Origin: an archaeon
GTDB lineage: Archaea > Micrarchaeota > Micrarchaeia > Anstonellales > Anstonellaceae
DNA: 44,038 nucleotides
Reading direction: 5' to 3'
Assembly: GCA_020056305.1 (NCBI GenBank)
Contig: JAGVIA010000035.1
Location: 1 to 44,038, forward strand
Shown here piece by piece: positions 16,006-24,801 of the stretch (the stretch's first letter is position 1; each line of letters starts with the position of its first letter). Below the pieces are notes generated by a model. The model ran no database searches, was not told where the DNA came from, and worked only from the letters and a program-made list of their open reading frames with translations. The position numbers and the translations under genes were made by a program.

Positions 16006-18750
16006 ATGTCTAATTACGATAACGGGCAGCAGCGCGCCGCGGTTCCAAGCCTGCGCCAAATGCGCAGGCCGCGCTCCTCCGGGAGCGCGCCGCTTATTGG
16101 CGGTGCTGCTGCCTGTGTCAAAGGCCAGGGTGCGGTCGAGTTCGTCGCAATACTCGGCATGATGCTTCTCATCGTTCTCGTAGTGTTGACAATCTCCAAC
16201 CAGCGCTTAATCGACTTATCCACGCAGAAGATAATGGTCGAATCGCGCTCGTCAGTGAAAAACCTTGCGGACGCCGCAAACCACGTTTATTCCCAGGGAA
16301 TAGGCGCAAAAAAATACGTCTTCATCCGGCTTCCCGTCGATGCAAACCTCTCCAAATCCTTCATCGCAAACCGGACCATCATCCTAAACGTGCGCGGCAC
16401 GGACATTTCCGCGCTCACAGACGGCAACGTCACCGGCAACTTCCCAAGCAGCGCAGGCGGTTCCTGGCTCAAGGTGGAGTCAATGGGAAGCTACGTCCAG
16501 ATCGGAAACTACTACCTTGAGCTGGATTCGGGCTCGCTCTACGTGAACATGGCAAACACGACGAACAAGACCGTAACTATCCGGGCATTGAACTGGGGCA
16601 ACCGCTCAATAAACGTAACGCTTTACCCGACATGGACGGACTCGCCGGACGCCTCAAGGCGCGTCAACCTGACAGTCCCGACACTTACTGCTGAGATATT
16701 GGAGGCATCAAGCGAAACGTTCACCCTCCAGTTCAACTCCGGCAACCGCACCGGAGGCATTTACACTGGCCTGCTGACTTTTGTTGCCAATTTCACAGAC
16801 GGGGGCGCAGGCCCGTACGAAACTGCAGACGTGCCTGTCACGGTTGAAGTGAGCATCCAGCCAGTCTACCGAAACATTCGCGAGGACATAAACCAAAGCA
16901 CGCTTGTCATCGTCCTTCTCTCAAACGCCACAACGGTATCCATCGGTAAGAACCTTTCTTTGGGCGGCGGCCCGTTCAACAACCCTTACAACATAACCCT
17001 CTTTGTGTGCGCAAGGCCTGACAGCGACGTTTCCGACGTGCACATCTACTCCCTCAACCAAAGCGTTTCAATATTTGGCATATTCGGCCTAGAATACTAC
17101 ACTGGCACGATTACGCCAAGCCAGTGCAAATTCCGCAACATCAATCTCACCTCTAACGCAACCCCGGTAACTGGCATATTCAACGAAACTATAATCGCAA
17201 TACCTGTAAACGCCTCCACTCCTCTTGCTGCCAACAACGCAACATTGCTGATAGGCGCGGCAATTGACGCGACTGGTCCCGCAGTTCTTGCCGGCAACGT
17301 ATCGCTAAGCCCCGCCTACCCCCGCACTAGCGTGAACATAAGCGCGAACATAAGCGACACTGGAGGCCTCTCTGGGCAGGTCTGGATAAACACATGCATC
17401 CTCCAAAACGCCTCTGTGCGGAACTATTCGATGGGCGCCTCTGATGGCGCATACGACACCCAGCTGGAGGTAGCTTCCTACAATTTCACCTCTATTTCCG
17501 ATGGCAATGTGAGCCTGAACATAACCTGCAACGATAGCTTCAACAACTGGGGCACGAACTACACCCTGAACTTCACGGTGGACTCCATTCCGCCCCAGCT
17601 CCTTAGCACGAATTTCGGGGCTTATTGCGGCTCGTATGGCAACCCGTGCGGAACAGGAGTCTTTCCGAACGGCACGAGATTCTTCTATCTCTCAAATCCG
17701 GTATGGCTCAATGCCACTGTGAACGATTCTGCAACCGGCGGCGCGAACATCACGGCGTGCGATGTGTATGTCGACACCGATGTGACGCCACTATCCATGG
17801 TCGCGTCAGACGGCACATTCGATTCATCATTTGAGTATGCGAATGTTTCGCTCGGCTCGCTTGCAGCAAACTCCACGCACAACCTCACAGTCAACTGCAC
17901 GGACAGGCACGGCAACATTGCGACAAACTACACTCAGTTCGTCGTAAACACCTCTTGCCAGAACATCGACACCGCAGTCACCGTGACACTGCAGTCCGAT
18001 GTCCACGCATCCGGAGGCGGCACGTGCTTCAACATAACGGCAAGCGGCGCCAACCTCAACTGCAACAATTACGCCATATCCGGACTGTCCAATGCCGGAA
18101 CCTACGGAGTCTACGTCAACGCAAGCAATGTCGGCGTGGGAAACTGCACGGTCACCAGCTTTGACTCGGGCATCCTCTACAACCGGACGCTTTACGGCAG
18201 GATAGAAAATGTGACAACAAACAGCCACACAAACGCCGGCGTATACCTGCTCTCAACAAACCTTTCGAACATAAGTGGCATAAGCGCAAGCTCGAACGCA
18301 ATCGGCGCCTACCTTGTAAACGTGACCGGGGGGAACATTACCTCGGGCACGATGTATGAGAATGCGGCTGGCGCAACCGCCCTTCTCTTTTCGCAGACAA
18401 GCAGCGTCAAGGTAACGCGCGTCTACATGAACGCAACCGGCTTCCACATCCGCCTTGACTACTCATCGACGAACAACACATTCTTCTACAACAACATAAC
18501 CGGAAGCGGAGTATGGGTCAACAACACCGGAACTGCAAATGACAACTATTTCAACACGTCGCTTGGAAGCGGGGCAGGCGCGGGCAATTACTACTGGAAT
18601 GTTACGCTCTACGATGCGAACGATTCCATATCCAGCCCGGACGGCTTTGCGGACAAGGGCACGCAATACCCGTTCAACTGGACTTACTTAGGCTCGCTCT
18701 GGAACGTGTCAGGCAATGATTCCGGCCCTGCCACAAGCAGGCAGTCATGA
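16006..18750 (+). CDS. Giant surface protein: class III/pilin-like N-terminus plus right-handed beta-helix-like ectodomain
   Basis: GQGAVEFVAILGMMLLIVLVVLTISNQR pilin-like segment after a ~45-aa leader; very high density of N-x-S/T sequons; repeats such as NNTFFYNNITGSGVWVNNTG and CFNITASGANLNCNNYAISG. Confidence 0.8.
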   Translation: MSNYDNGQQRAAVPSLRQMRRPRSSGSAPLIGGAAACVKGQGAVEFVAILGMMLLIVLVVLTISNQRLIDLSTQKIMVESRSSVKNLADAANHVYSQGIGAKKYVFIRLPVDANLSKSFIANRTIILNVRGTDISALTDGNVTGNFPSSAGGSWLKVESMGSYVQIGNYYLELDSGSLYVNMANTTNKTVTIRALNWGNRSINVTLYPTWTDSPDASRRVNLTVPTLTAEILEASSETFTLQFNSGNRTGGIYTGLLTFVANFTDGGAGPYETADVPVTVEVSIQPVYRNIREDINQSTLVIVLLSNATTVSIGKNLSLGGGPFNNPYNITLFVCARPDSDVSDVHIYSLNQSVSIFGIFGLEYYTGTITPSQCKFRNINLTSNATPVTGIFNETIIAIPVNASTPLAANNATLLIGAAIDATGPAVLAGNVSLSPAYPRTSVNISANISDTGGLSGQVWINTCILQNASVRNYSMGASDGAYDTQLEVASYNFTSISDGNVSLNITCNDSFNNWGTNYTLNFTVDSIPPQLLSTNFGAYCGSYGNPCGTGVFPNGTRFFYLSNPVWLNATVNDSATGGANITACDVYVDTDVTPLSMVASDGTFDSSFEYANVSLGSLAANSTHNLTVNCTDRHGNIATNYTQFVVNTSCQNIDTAVTVTLQSDVHASGGGTCFNITASGANLNCNNYAISGLSNAGTYGVYVNASNVGVGNCTVTSFDSGILYNRTLYGRIENVTTNSHTNAGVYLLSTNLSNISGISASSNAIGAYLVNVTGGNITSGTMYENAAGATALLFSQTSSVKVTRVYMNATGFHIRLDYSSTNNTFFYNNITGSGVWVNNTGTANDNYFNTSLGSGAGAGNYYWNVTLYDANDSISSPDGFADKGTQYPFNWTYLGSLWNVSGNDSGPATSRQS
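16049..16089. repeat. Two back-to-back hairpins in the leader-coding region
   Basis: GCCTGCGC-CAAAT-GCGCAGGC (16049-16069) followed directly by CGCGCTCC-TCCG-GGAGCGCG (16070-16089). Confidence 0.8.
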
Positions 18751-18805
18751 GCGCCGGTGCAAAAACAATATATACGCAAAGGGCGAAATTGGCAAAGGCA
18801 CCACC

Positions 18806-21800
18806 ATGGATTTTGAGCAGAACAATGCAAATGAGCGCAAAGCTCATAGCACAGCGGCTTGCCATGGGCAAGGTGCGACACGCTCGAACTATCGTTCGAC
18901 CTATCGCGCCCGTCTTGGACAGGGCGCGACCGAATTCATCGCGATAATGGCAATGGGCCTGCTCATCGTCCTTGTCATAATAACCGTCGCAAACCAGCGG
19001 CTTATCGACCTCACAACCCAGAAGGTGATGACTGAGGCCAGAAGCGGCGTGAAGGACCTATCAGACACTGCAAACGAGGTCTACAAGCAGGGATATGGCG
19101 CGCGCAAAAACGTATTCATAAAGATACCGACAGACACCGACTTCGACCGTTCCTACATCGGGACGCCGCCTGGCGCAACTGCGACTGCCTCGCGCACAAT
19201 AAACCTGAACGTGAAGGACACTGACATAACCGCGCTGACAGACGGCCCGGTGTCAGGCGCATTCCCGCGCTCAAGCGGAGGCCACTGGCTCAAAGTCGAG
19301 TCAAAGGGCAGCTTTGTCAGCATAGGCAGCTATTTCCTCCAGCTCGATTCCGGCTCGCTCCACGTCCAAATGCATAACAATTCGCACCAGAACGCCACGG
19401 TGCGCGCATACAACGTGGGCAATGAAACTATCACCGTCACCACCCAGCTGACATGGACCAATGTCTCCGCCGGCATGAACATGTCAATGGTTTGGTCCAA
19501 TGCAACAATCCCTGCTGGCACAAACTCAAACGCAAGCTTCAACTTCACATTTGACTCGGGCTATCTTGCAGGCATTTATTCCGGCGATGTTGTCTTTTTT
19601 GCCAACACGACATCAGGGGGCACTGCCATAAACGAGTCGCTGACGCTCCCAATAGCCGCCGAGGTCACCATAAGCCCATTTTATCCTGCATACAACAATG
19701 CGACGATAAACCTGAGCACCGTCCTCCTCTACATGTTCACGAACCTGACGAATTCAACAATCACCATCGGCAAAAATGTTACCGGCGGCGGGCCTGCGAA
19801 CAACCGGGAGATAACCTTGTTCATCTGCGCCCAGCCTGGCACAAACATAACAAACGTGAGCGTCTACTCCCTAAACTATTCTCAAAGCAGCTTTTTTGTC
19901 GGGAGCCAGCCCTGGTACGCCGGCCCCATAAACCCGAACGCCTGCATTTCCCGTGTTGTCAACTTCACCTCCTCGCTTAGCGCCCTGACCGGCTCCTCAG
20001 CAGAGACAATTGCCGCAACCGCGACCAACGGCAGCACATACGCTTACTATTATACTGCATATATCGGCGTAAATGTGAGTATCGATGCGACAGGCCCCAA
20101 TGTCACGAACGCCTCGCACTCGCCAGCCTACCCTCAAATTAGCACGCTTGTCACAATCCACGCAAACATCACTGACAGCGGCGGGGCGCTGGGGCAGTCC
20201 TGGATAGAAAACTGCACTGCTTGGGTGAATGGGTCTGTCTATTACATGGCGCCAAATGACGGACTCTTCAACACTACATCGGAGGGCGCAAACACGAGCA
20301 TGACCCCTGCAAACGACGGAACCTTCCTTGTAAACGTCTCCTGCAACGACACGATGGGGAACTATGGCGCCAACCGCTCGATCAACTTCACCGTGGATTC
20401 GGTGGCGCCCATCATACTCGCCTTTGGCGCAAGCTGCGGGGCAGTAGGCGCCCCCTGCAACAGCGGCACCTATTCCAACGGCACCCAGTACTTCACATTC
20501 ACAGCAAGCCAGGCGCTCTTTTTCAATATGAGCGTAAACGATACTGGCAGGGGCGGCTCCAGCATCTCTGATTGCAACTTCAGCATTGACGGCGGCACCG
20601 TCTACTCCGTCAATGCAACCGACGGCATGTTTGACAGCGCCTTTGAGTATGGCAATGCCACCATAGGCACGCTGTCAGCAGGCGACCATGTGCTCACGGC
20701 AAACTGCTCGGATGTTTACGGGAATGGCGCGTCCAACACCACCAACTTCATCGTGGGGCTTGCGGCATGCCAAAACCTGGGCACGGCAAGCAAGACCTAT
20801 GCCCTTTCCCAAAACGTCAACTCGAGCGGCACATGCTTCAATGTCACTGCAAGTGGCGTCACCCTAAACTGCGCAGGCTATTCCATAACCGGCACGAACG
20901 CCACGAACACCTCCGCAGTCTTCTCCAACATGAACCTGACGGCGCTGCAAAACTGCAATGTCAGCAACTACTCATACGGCATCCTGTTCAACCAAAGCAA
21001 CAACAGTGTGATTTCCGGAGGCGCATTCAACTCCTCATCAAGCTCTGCAATCTGGCTGGCTGGGGCTACTAACGCCAGCATAAGCGGCGTAACGGCAACC
21101 GGTACCGATGCGGCATACAGCCTATATGCCACGGGCACGGCAACAACCAGCGGGCTTAGCATTTCCTCTTCCACCTTCAATGCGACCGGCAGCATGTCTG
21201 GCGCACGGTTTGATTACATCACAGGGGCAACGTTTTCCGGCATCACGGCGCAAGCCAATGGGGGCGTAGGCTTCTACTGCTGGAACTGCAACAACAGCAT
21301 CTTCACAGGAGGCACTTGCGTCTCCAATGCGAGCACAGGCTTCTACCTCACCGGCTCGAACAATAGCGTCCAAGGCGGCACAATGATTTCCACCACCGGC
21401 TCAGGCATATCCATGTCAGGCGCAAGCAACAACACCCTGAACGGCATGAACGCGTCAAGCGGAAGCATAGGCATCGGCATATTTGGCACATCAAACTACA
21501 ACACCATTGCGAACTCATCCATCACCTGCGGGATGGGTGGCTCAACCCCCTATGCAATTTTGCTAACAGGCGCCATCTTCAACAATTTCACAAACAACAA
21601 CATCACGGCAAACTGCCAGCGGGGGATAAGCATTGCCTCAACCGTAAACGACAGCATATTCACCTACAACCGCATAACCGCAAACAACTCGGCAGGGCAG
21701 GGGGTGATAGTCATTGGGCCGGTGAATGCGTTCAGAAACACATTTCTCTACAACAACCTCACGCAGATAAACGACACCGCAACCGCAAACGGCGCGTATG

Positions 21801-22198
21801 TGATAAATATGTTAGGCACCAACCTACCCAACCAGACCTTCGCATATAACCTCCTCAACGCAACAAACGGCACGTTCCTCCGCAACCAAGGGACTGGCAG
21901 GCTCCTGAACTTCACTTACAACACAATGGTGGGCACGGCAACCATGTGGATAAACAACACGGATGCAAGCGCGAATTTCAGCATCCTTGTGGGCGGCAAA
22001 TGGCAGGGGAACTCTTATCCCAACACAACGCTCTATGACTGCGTGGACAGCGACGCCATTCCCGACGGATACTGCGACAGCGGCACTGCATACCCGTTCA
22101 ACGCAACCACCTTAGGCGCGCTCTGGGGCGGTGGTGTGACGGCGACCGGAATAGGGAACGACTCGGGCCCTGCGACAACAAGGACAGCGTGGCCGTGA
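18806..22198 (+). CDS. Giant surface protein, paralog of the preceding gene
   Basis: ATG 18806; GQGATEFIAIMAMGLLIVLVIITVANQRLIDLTTQKV shared with the upstream protein; beta-helix-like repeats and dense sequons. Confidence 0.82.
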   Translation: MDFEQNNANERKAHSTAACHGQGATRSNYRSTYRARLGQGATEFIAIMAMGLLIVLVIITVANQRLIDLTTQKVMTEARSGVKDLSDTANEVYKQGYGARKNVFIKIPTDTDFDRSYIGTPPGATATASRTINLNVKDTDITALTDGPVSGAFPRSSGGHWLKVESKGSFVSIGSYFLQLDSGSLHVQMHNNSHQNATVRAYNVGNETITVTTQLTWTNVSAGMNMSMVWSNATIPAGTNSNASFNFTFDSGYLAGIYSGDVVFFANTTSGGTAINESLTLPIAAEVTISPFYPAYNNATINLSTVLLYMFTNLTNSTITIGKNVTGGGPANNREITLFICAQPGTNITNVSVYSLNYSQSSFFVGSQPWYAGPINPNACISRVVNFTSSLSALTGSSAETIAATATNGSTYAYYYTAYIGVNVSIDATGPNVTNASHSPAYPQISTLVTIHANITDSGGALGQSWIENCTAWVNGSVYYMAPNDGLFNTTSEGANTSMTPANDGTFLVNVSCNDTMGNYGANRSINFTVDSVAPIILAFGASCGAVGAPCNSGTYSNGTQYFTFTASQALFFNMSVNDTGRGGSSISDCNFSIDGGTVYSVNATDGMFDSAFEYGNATIGTLSAGDHVLTANCSDVYGNGASNTTNFIVGLAACQNLGTASKTYALSQNVNSSGTCFNVTASGVTLNCAGYSITGTNATNTSAVFSNMNLTALQNCNVSNYSYGILFNQSNNSVISGGAFNSSSSSAIWLAGATNASISGVTATGTDAAYSLYATGTATTSGLSISSSTFNATGSMSGARFDYITGATFSGITAQANGGVGFYCWNCNNSIFTGGTCVSNASTGFYLTGSNNSVQGGTMISTTGSGISMSGASNNTLNGMNASSGSIGIGIFGTSNYNTIANSSITCGMGGSTPYAILLTGAIFNNFTNNNITANCQRGISIASTVNDSIFTYNRITANNSAGQGVIVIGPVNAFRNTFLYNNLTQINDTATANGAYVINMLGTNLPNQTFAYNLLNATNGTFLRNQGTGRLLNFTYNTMVGTATMWINNTDASANFSILVGGKWQGNSYPNTTLYDCVDSDAIPDGYCDSGTAYPFNATTLGALWGGGVTATGIGNDSGPATTRTAWP
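18884..18929. repeat. Two adjacent hairpins in the leader-coding region of the second giant pilin-like gene
   Basis: TCGAAC-TATC-GTTCGA (18884-18899) and TCGCGCCC-GTCTTGGACA-GGGCGCGA (18904-18929). Confidence 0.8.
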
Positions 22199-22203
22199 TT
22201 CCA

Positions 22204-22602
22204 ATGCTAAAAGGCCAATCAAGCGTCGAATACATCATCATCATGTCAGGCCTGCTAATCATCCTTCTCGCGGTCACAATCGTGCGCGTGGGGATGGAGC
22301 AGCAGGCAAACAGGCTCCGGCTCCAGCTTGACGCGGAGCGCGTTGCAAACAAGCTTGCCGGGGCAATGGATGCGGCGCATTCCGCCGGCAACGGGACCGT
22401 GTTCGCCTTTTACAACAAGGCAGACCCGTCGTTTTCCATAAACATAACCGGAAGGTTCCTTCGCGTAATTTACAACCAAAGCTACGCAAGCGCATCCTTA
22501 GTCACGAACGCGACAGTGCAGGCCGATTCCAATCTTGTAAACCAGTACATATACGTAAACAATTCAAACGGTGTCATATATGTCGGAAATTACACGTCGT
22601 AG
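22204..22602 (+). CDS. Small pilin-like protein with class III signal peptide
   Basis: MLKGQSSVEYIIIMSGLLIILLAVTIVR: QxSxEY motif followed by a hydrophobic helix. Confidence 0.85.
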   Translation: MLKGQSSVEYIIIMSGLLIILLAVTIVRVGMEQQANRLRLQLDAERVANKLAGAMDAAHSAGNGTVFAFYNKADPSFSINITGRFLRVIYNQSYASASLVTNATVQADSNLVNQYIYVNNSNGVIYVGNYTS

Positions 22603-23248
22603 CATGCGGCAATTGCAGCATAAACGCAGCCATGCGCCACAACGGATCAGCAATGCAAGCGAGTGCCGGGGCATAACGCATCGTCCGCATCAGGATCGCA
22701 TTGCACGCCGCGGCCAGACGGTGACTCTCGACTTCATCTTCTCAGTTGGCATCTTCATGGCAATCCTCCTCATACTATTCCCGCTCTGGGCGACTGTGCG
22801 CACGCAGCTTTTCACATCAACTTATGACCGGGAGCTTGCGCGCATAGTGCTTGGCGTTTCCTCAAGCCTTGTGGAGGGCCCCGGCTCGCCCACGAACTGG
22901 CAATTCAGCAGCTTTGACAATGCAACGGCATACGGGCTGGCGTTTGGAAGAAACAGGCTCATGTACGGAAAGATGCTCAACTTCACCAGCATGAACGCCA
23001 CGAATTACACGCGCATCAAGCAGTATCTTGGCGCAGGGAGGTACGAGATGAACGTGAAGCTGCTATACCTCAACGACACCGTGCTAAACGATTCTGGTTC
23101 AAGCCCGCCCCTGCCGCTTTTCTTCGGCCTCACAACCCCCTCAAATGAAACAGTGCGGTATACCTCGCAGGCGATAGAGCGCCTCGTCCTTGTGAACCAG
23201 TCGCTCTACAAGCTGCGGGTGGAAGTTTGGAGGAACATCACAACATGA
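22571..23248 (+). CDS. Pilin/secretion-associated membrane protein with long basic leader
   Basis: RRGQTVTLDFIFSVGIFMAILLILFPLW after a ~45-aa basic leader; overlaps the previous gene's end and the next gene's start. Confidence 0.7.
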   Translation: MSYMSEITRRSMRQLQHKRSHAPQRISNASECRGITHRPHQDRIARRGQTVTLDFIFSVGIFMAILLILFPLWATVRTQLFTSTYDRELARIVLGVSSSLVEGPGSPTNWQFSSFDNATAYGLAFGRNRLMYGKMLNFTSMNATNYTRIKQYLGAGRYEMNVKLLYLNDTVLNDSGSSPPLPLFFGLTTPSNETVRYTSQAIERLVLVNQSLYKLRVEVWRNITT

Positions 23249-23715
23249 AACTATCAAGCAGTCGCGCAAGGGGCATAGCCCTCACGGTAGAGGTAATCAT
23301 AGCTTTGCTCCTCGCATTCATGACCATCATAATAACGTTCAGCCTCCTCAATAATGCCAGGCCTTCAGCAATAGAATTCGCCCATATGCGATCAATTTCC
23401 TTTGACGTCTTAACGGTTCTTGAAAAAACAGGCTCGCTCACAAGCCCGTTTGACCACCTGGGAATCTCAAATGCCACCAACACAAGCTCCATCCGCGAAG
23501 TGCTTCGCCAGACGCCATATTTCTTCTGCGCCAAGCTGGATGCGTACCAGAACTCAACCTATATCAACTACACGGTCGTCAAGGCCAATTGCGATTACAG
23601 CTCCGAGGACTTCCAAGTGGCATGGCGGACATTCCAGTACCCCGTGAATGCAACGGATTACCGGTACTTCACTGCCAGGCTCACATCCTGGTACAAGAGG
23701 GTCGGCACGACATGA
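23245..23715 (+). CDS. Pilin-like membrane protein
   Basis: MKLSSSRARGIALTVEVIIALLLAFMTIIITFSLLNN; short basic N-terminus plus one TM helix. Confidence 0.7.
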   Translation: MKLSSSRARGIALTVEVIIALLLAFMTIIITFSLLNNARPSAIEFAHMRSISFDVLTVLEKTGSLTSPFDHLGISNATNTSSIREVLRQTPYFFCAKLDAYQNSTYINYTVVKANCDYSSEDFQVAWRTFQYPVNATDYRYFTARLTSWYKRVGTT

Positions 23716-24659
23716 ACTCAAAAAAAGGCATAATCTATTCGATTGCGGTCCTTGCATTCTCCCTAGTGATAGTAGGGCTGGCGCAGTTTGCCATCGAGCA
23801 GCACGACGCATCCAAGTCGGATTTTGTCGAAATCGAGAATATCGTGGCTGCCGGCTATGCATTTGATGACGTTTCCGACGACCTGCGCTATCTCACGGGC
23901 GCGGACATTGCACTTGAGCGCAATTCCACAACGCTGATAATACACTACTATGACAAGACTCCGTTCCTCCCGGTTGGCAGTCCCCTCGTGAACGAAACCA
24001 CATACGCAACGTACCTCTCAGGGGATTACTTTACCCTCAGCCGCAGCAACCTCTCCCTTAACGCATCGTCGCTCAATGGCACATCCGCGCCTGTCATCTA
24101 CCTTGCATACGACCTTGGGGGCGTAAACGACACCAACACTTCGATATACCACCAGATAGGGAGCGAAGTTGACATCGCGCAGATAAACATTTCAAACCGC
24201 TTCAAGCCCTATCGCATGGATTTTGTGATACGCTGCAACCTATCGGGTGTGATCCTCAATTCCACATCCAATGACACGACGGTCGGCCCGTCCCTGCTCG
24301 CATACGTGGATTACCAAGATCCAATCTTCAAAATCAACCAGCTATTCAACTTCAACCTGACAAACGGCACGGGCACTTCGGACACAAACAAGAGCATCAC
24401 CATTAATTTCCTTCCATACGGGAACAACTACTTCCAGATCGCGTTCAACGGCAGCGAATTTTCCCACACCCCGGAGCAGGGAGAGCCGTACAAGGTCAAG
24501 TTTGTCTCGCTGCGCAACTCCAACTGCGCATGGAACGCCTCTGTTTTCGTGAACACGACTGACTACCCTGCCGAATTTTTTGCATACTACAACGCATGGG
24601 CGAATTTCACGCACGGCAACCTCTCCAAAATCGGAATGGTGCCCATAGGCAGGGCGTAA
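23712..24659 (+). CDS. Pilus-locus membrane protein with extracellular domain
   Basis: MNSKKGIIYSIAVLAFSLVIVGLAQFAIEQ; N-terminal TM, sequon-rich ectodomain; 4-bp overlap with upstream gene. Confidence 0.7.
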   Translation: MNSKKGIIYSIAVLAFSLVIVGLAQFAIEQHDASKSDFVEIENIVAAGYAFDDVSDDLRYLTGADIALERNSTTLIIHYYDKTPFLPVGSPLVNETTYATYLSGDYFTLSRSNLSLNASSLNGTSAPVIYLAYDLGGVNDTNTSIYHQIGSEVDIAQINISNRFKPYRMDFVIRCNLSGVILNSTSNDTTVGPSLLAYVDYQDPIFKINQLFNFNLTNGTGTSDTNKSITINFLPYGNNYFQIAFNGSEFSHTPEQGEPYKVKFVSLRNSNCAWNASVFVNTTDYPAEFFAYYNAWANFTHGNLSKIGMVPIGRA

Positions 24660-24801
24660 GAACAGCAGAAGCAGGAGCCAACAAAGTGCGTTTCTCCATC
24701 CTGCGCATCTGGTGGCATTCGCATTTTTTCCATGTCAGCGAGCAGTCCCTCCAATTCCCAAAAAACGCATGTTTAAATAATGTAAATCGGTTGTAGCAAC
24801 G

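Noticed and set aside
16900-22190. Repetitive Asn/Thr-rich coding repeats as a CRISPR or tandem DNA array
   Set aside because: Repeats are degenerate at DNA level and in-frame; they reflect beta-helix-like protein repeats and sequons. No regular repeat-spacer pattern was seen anywhere in the window.
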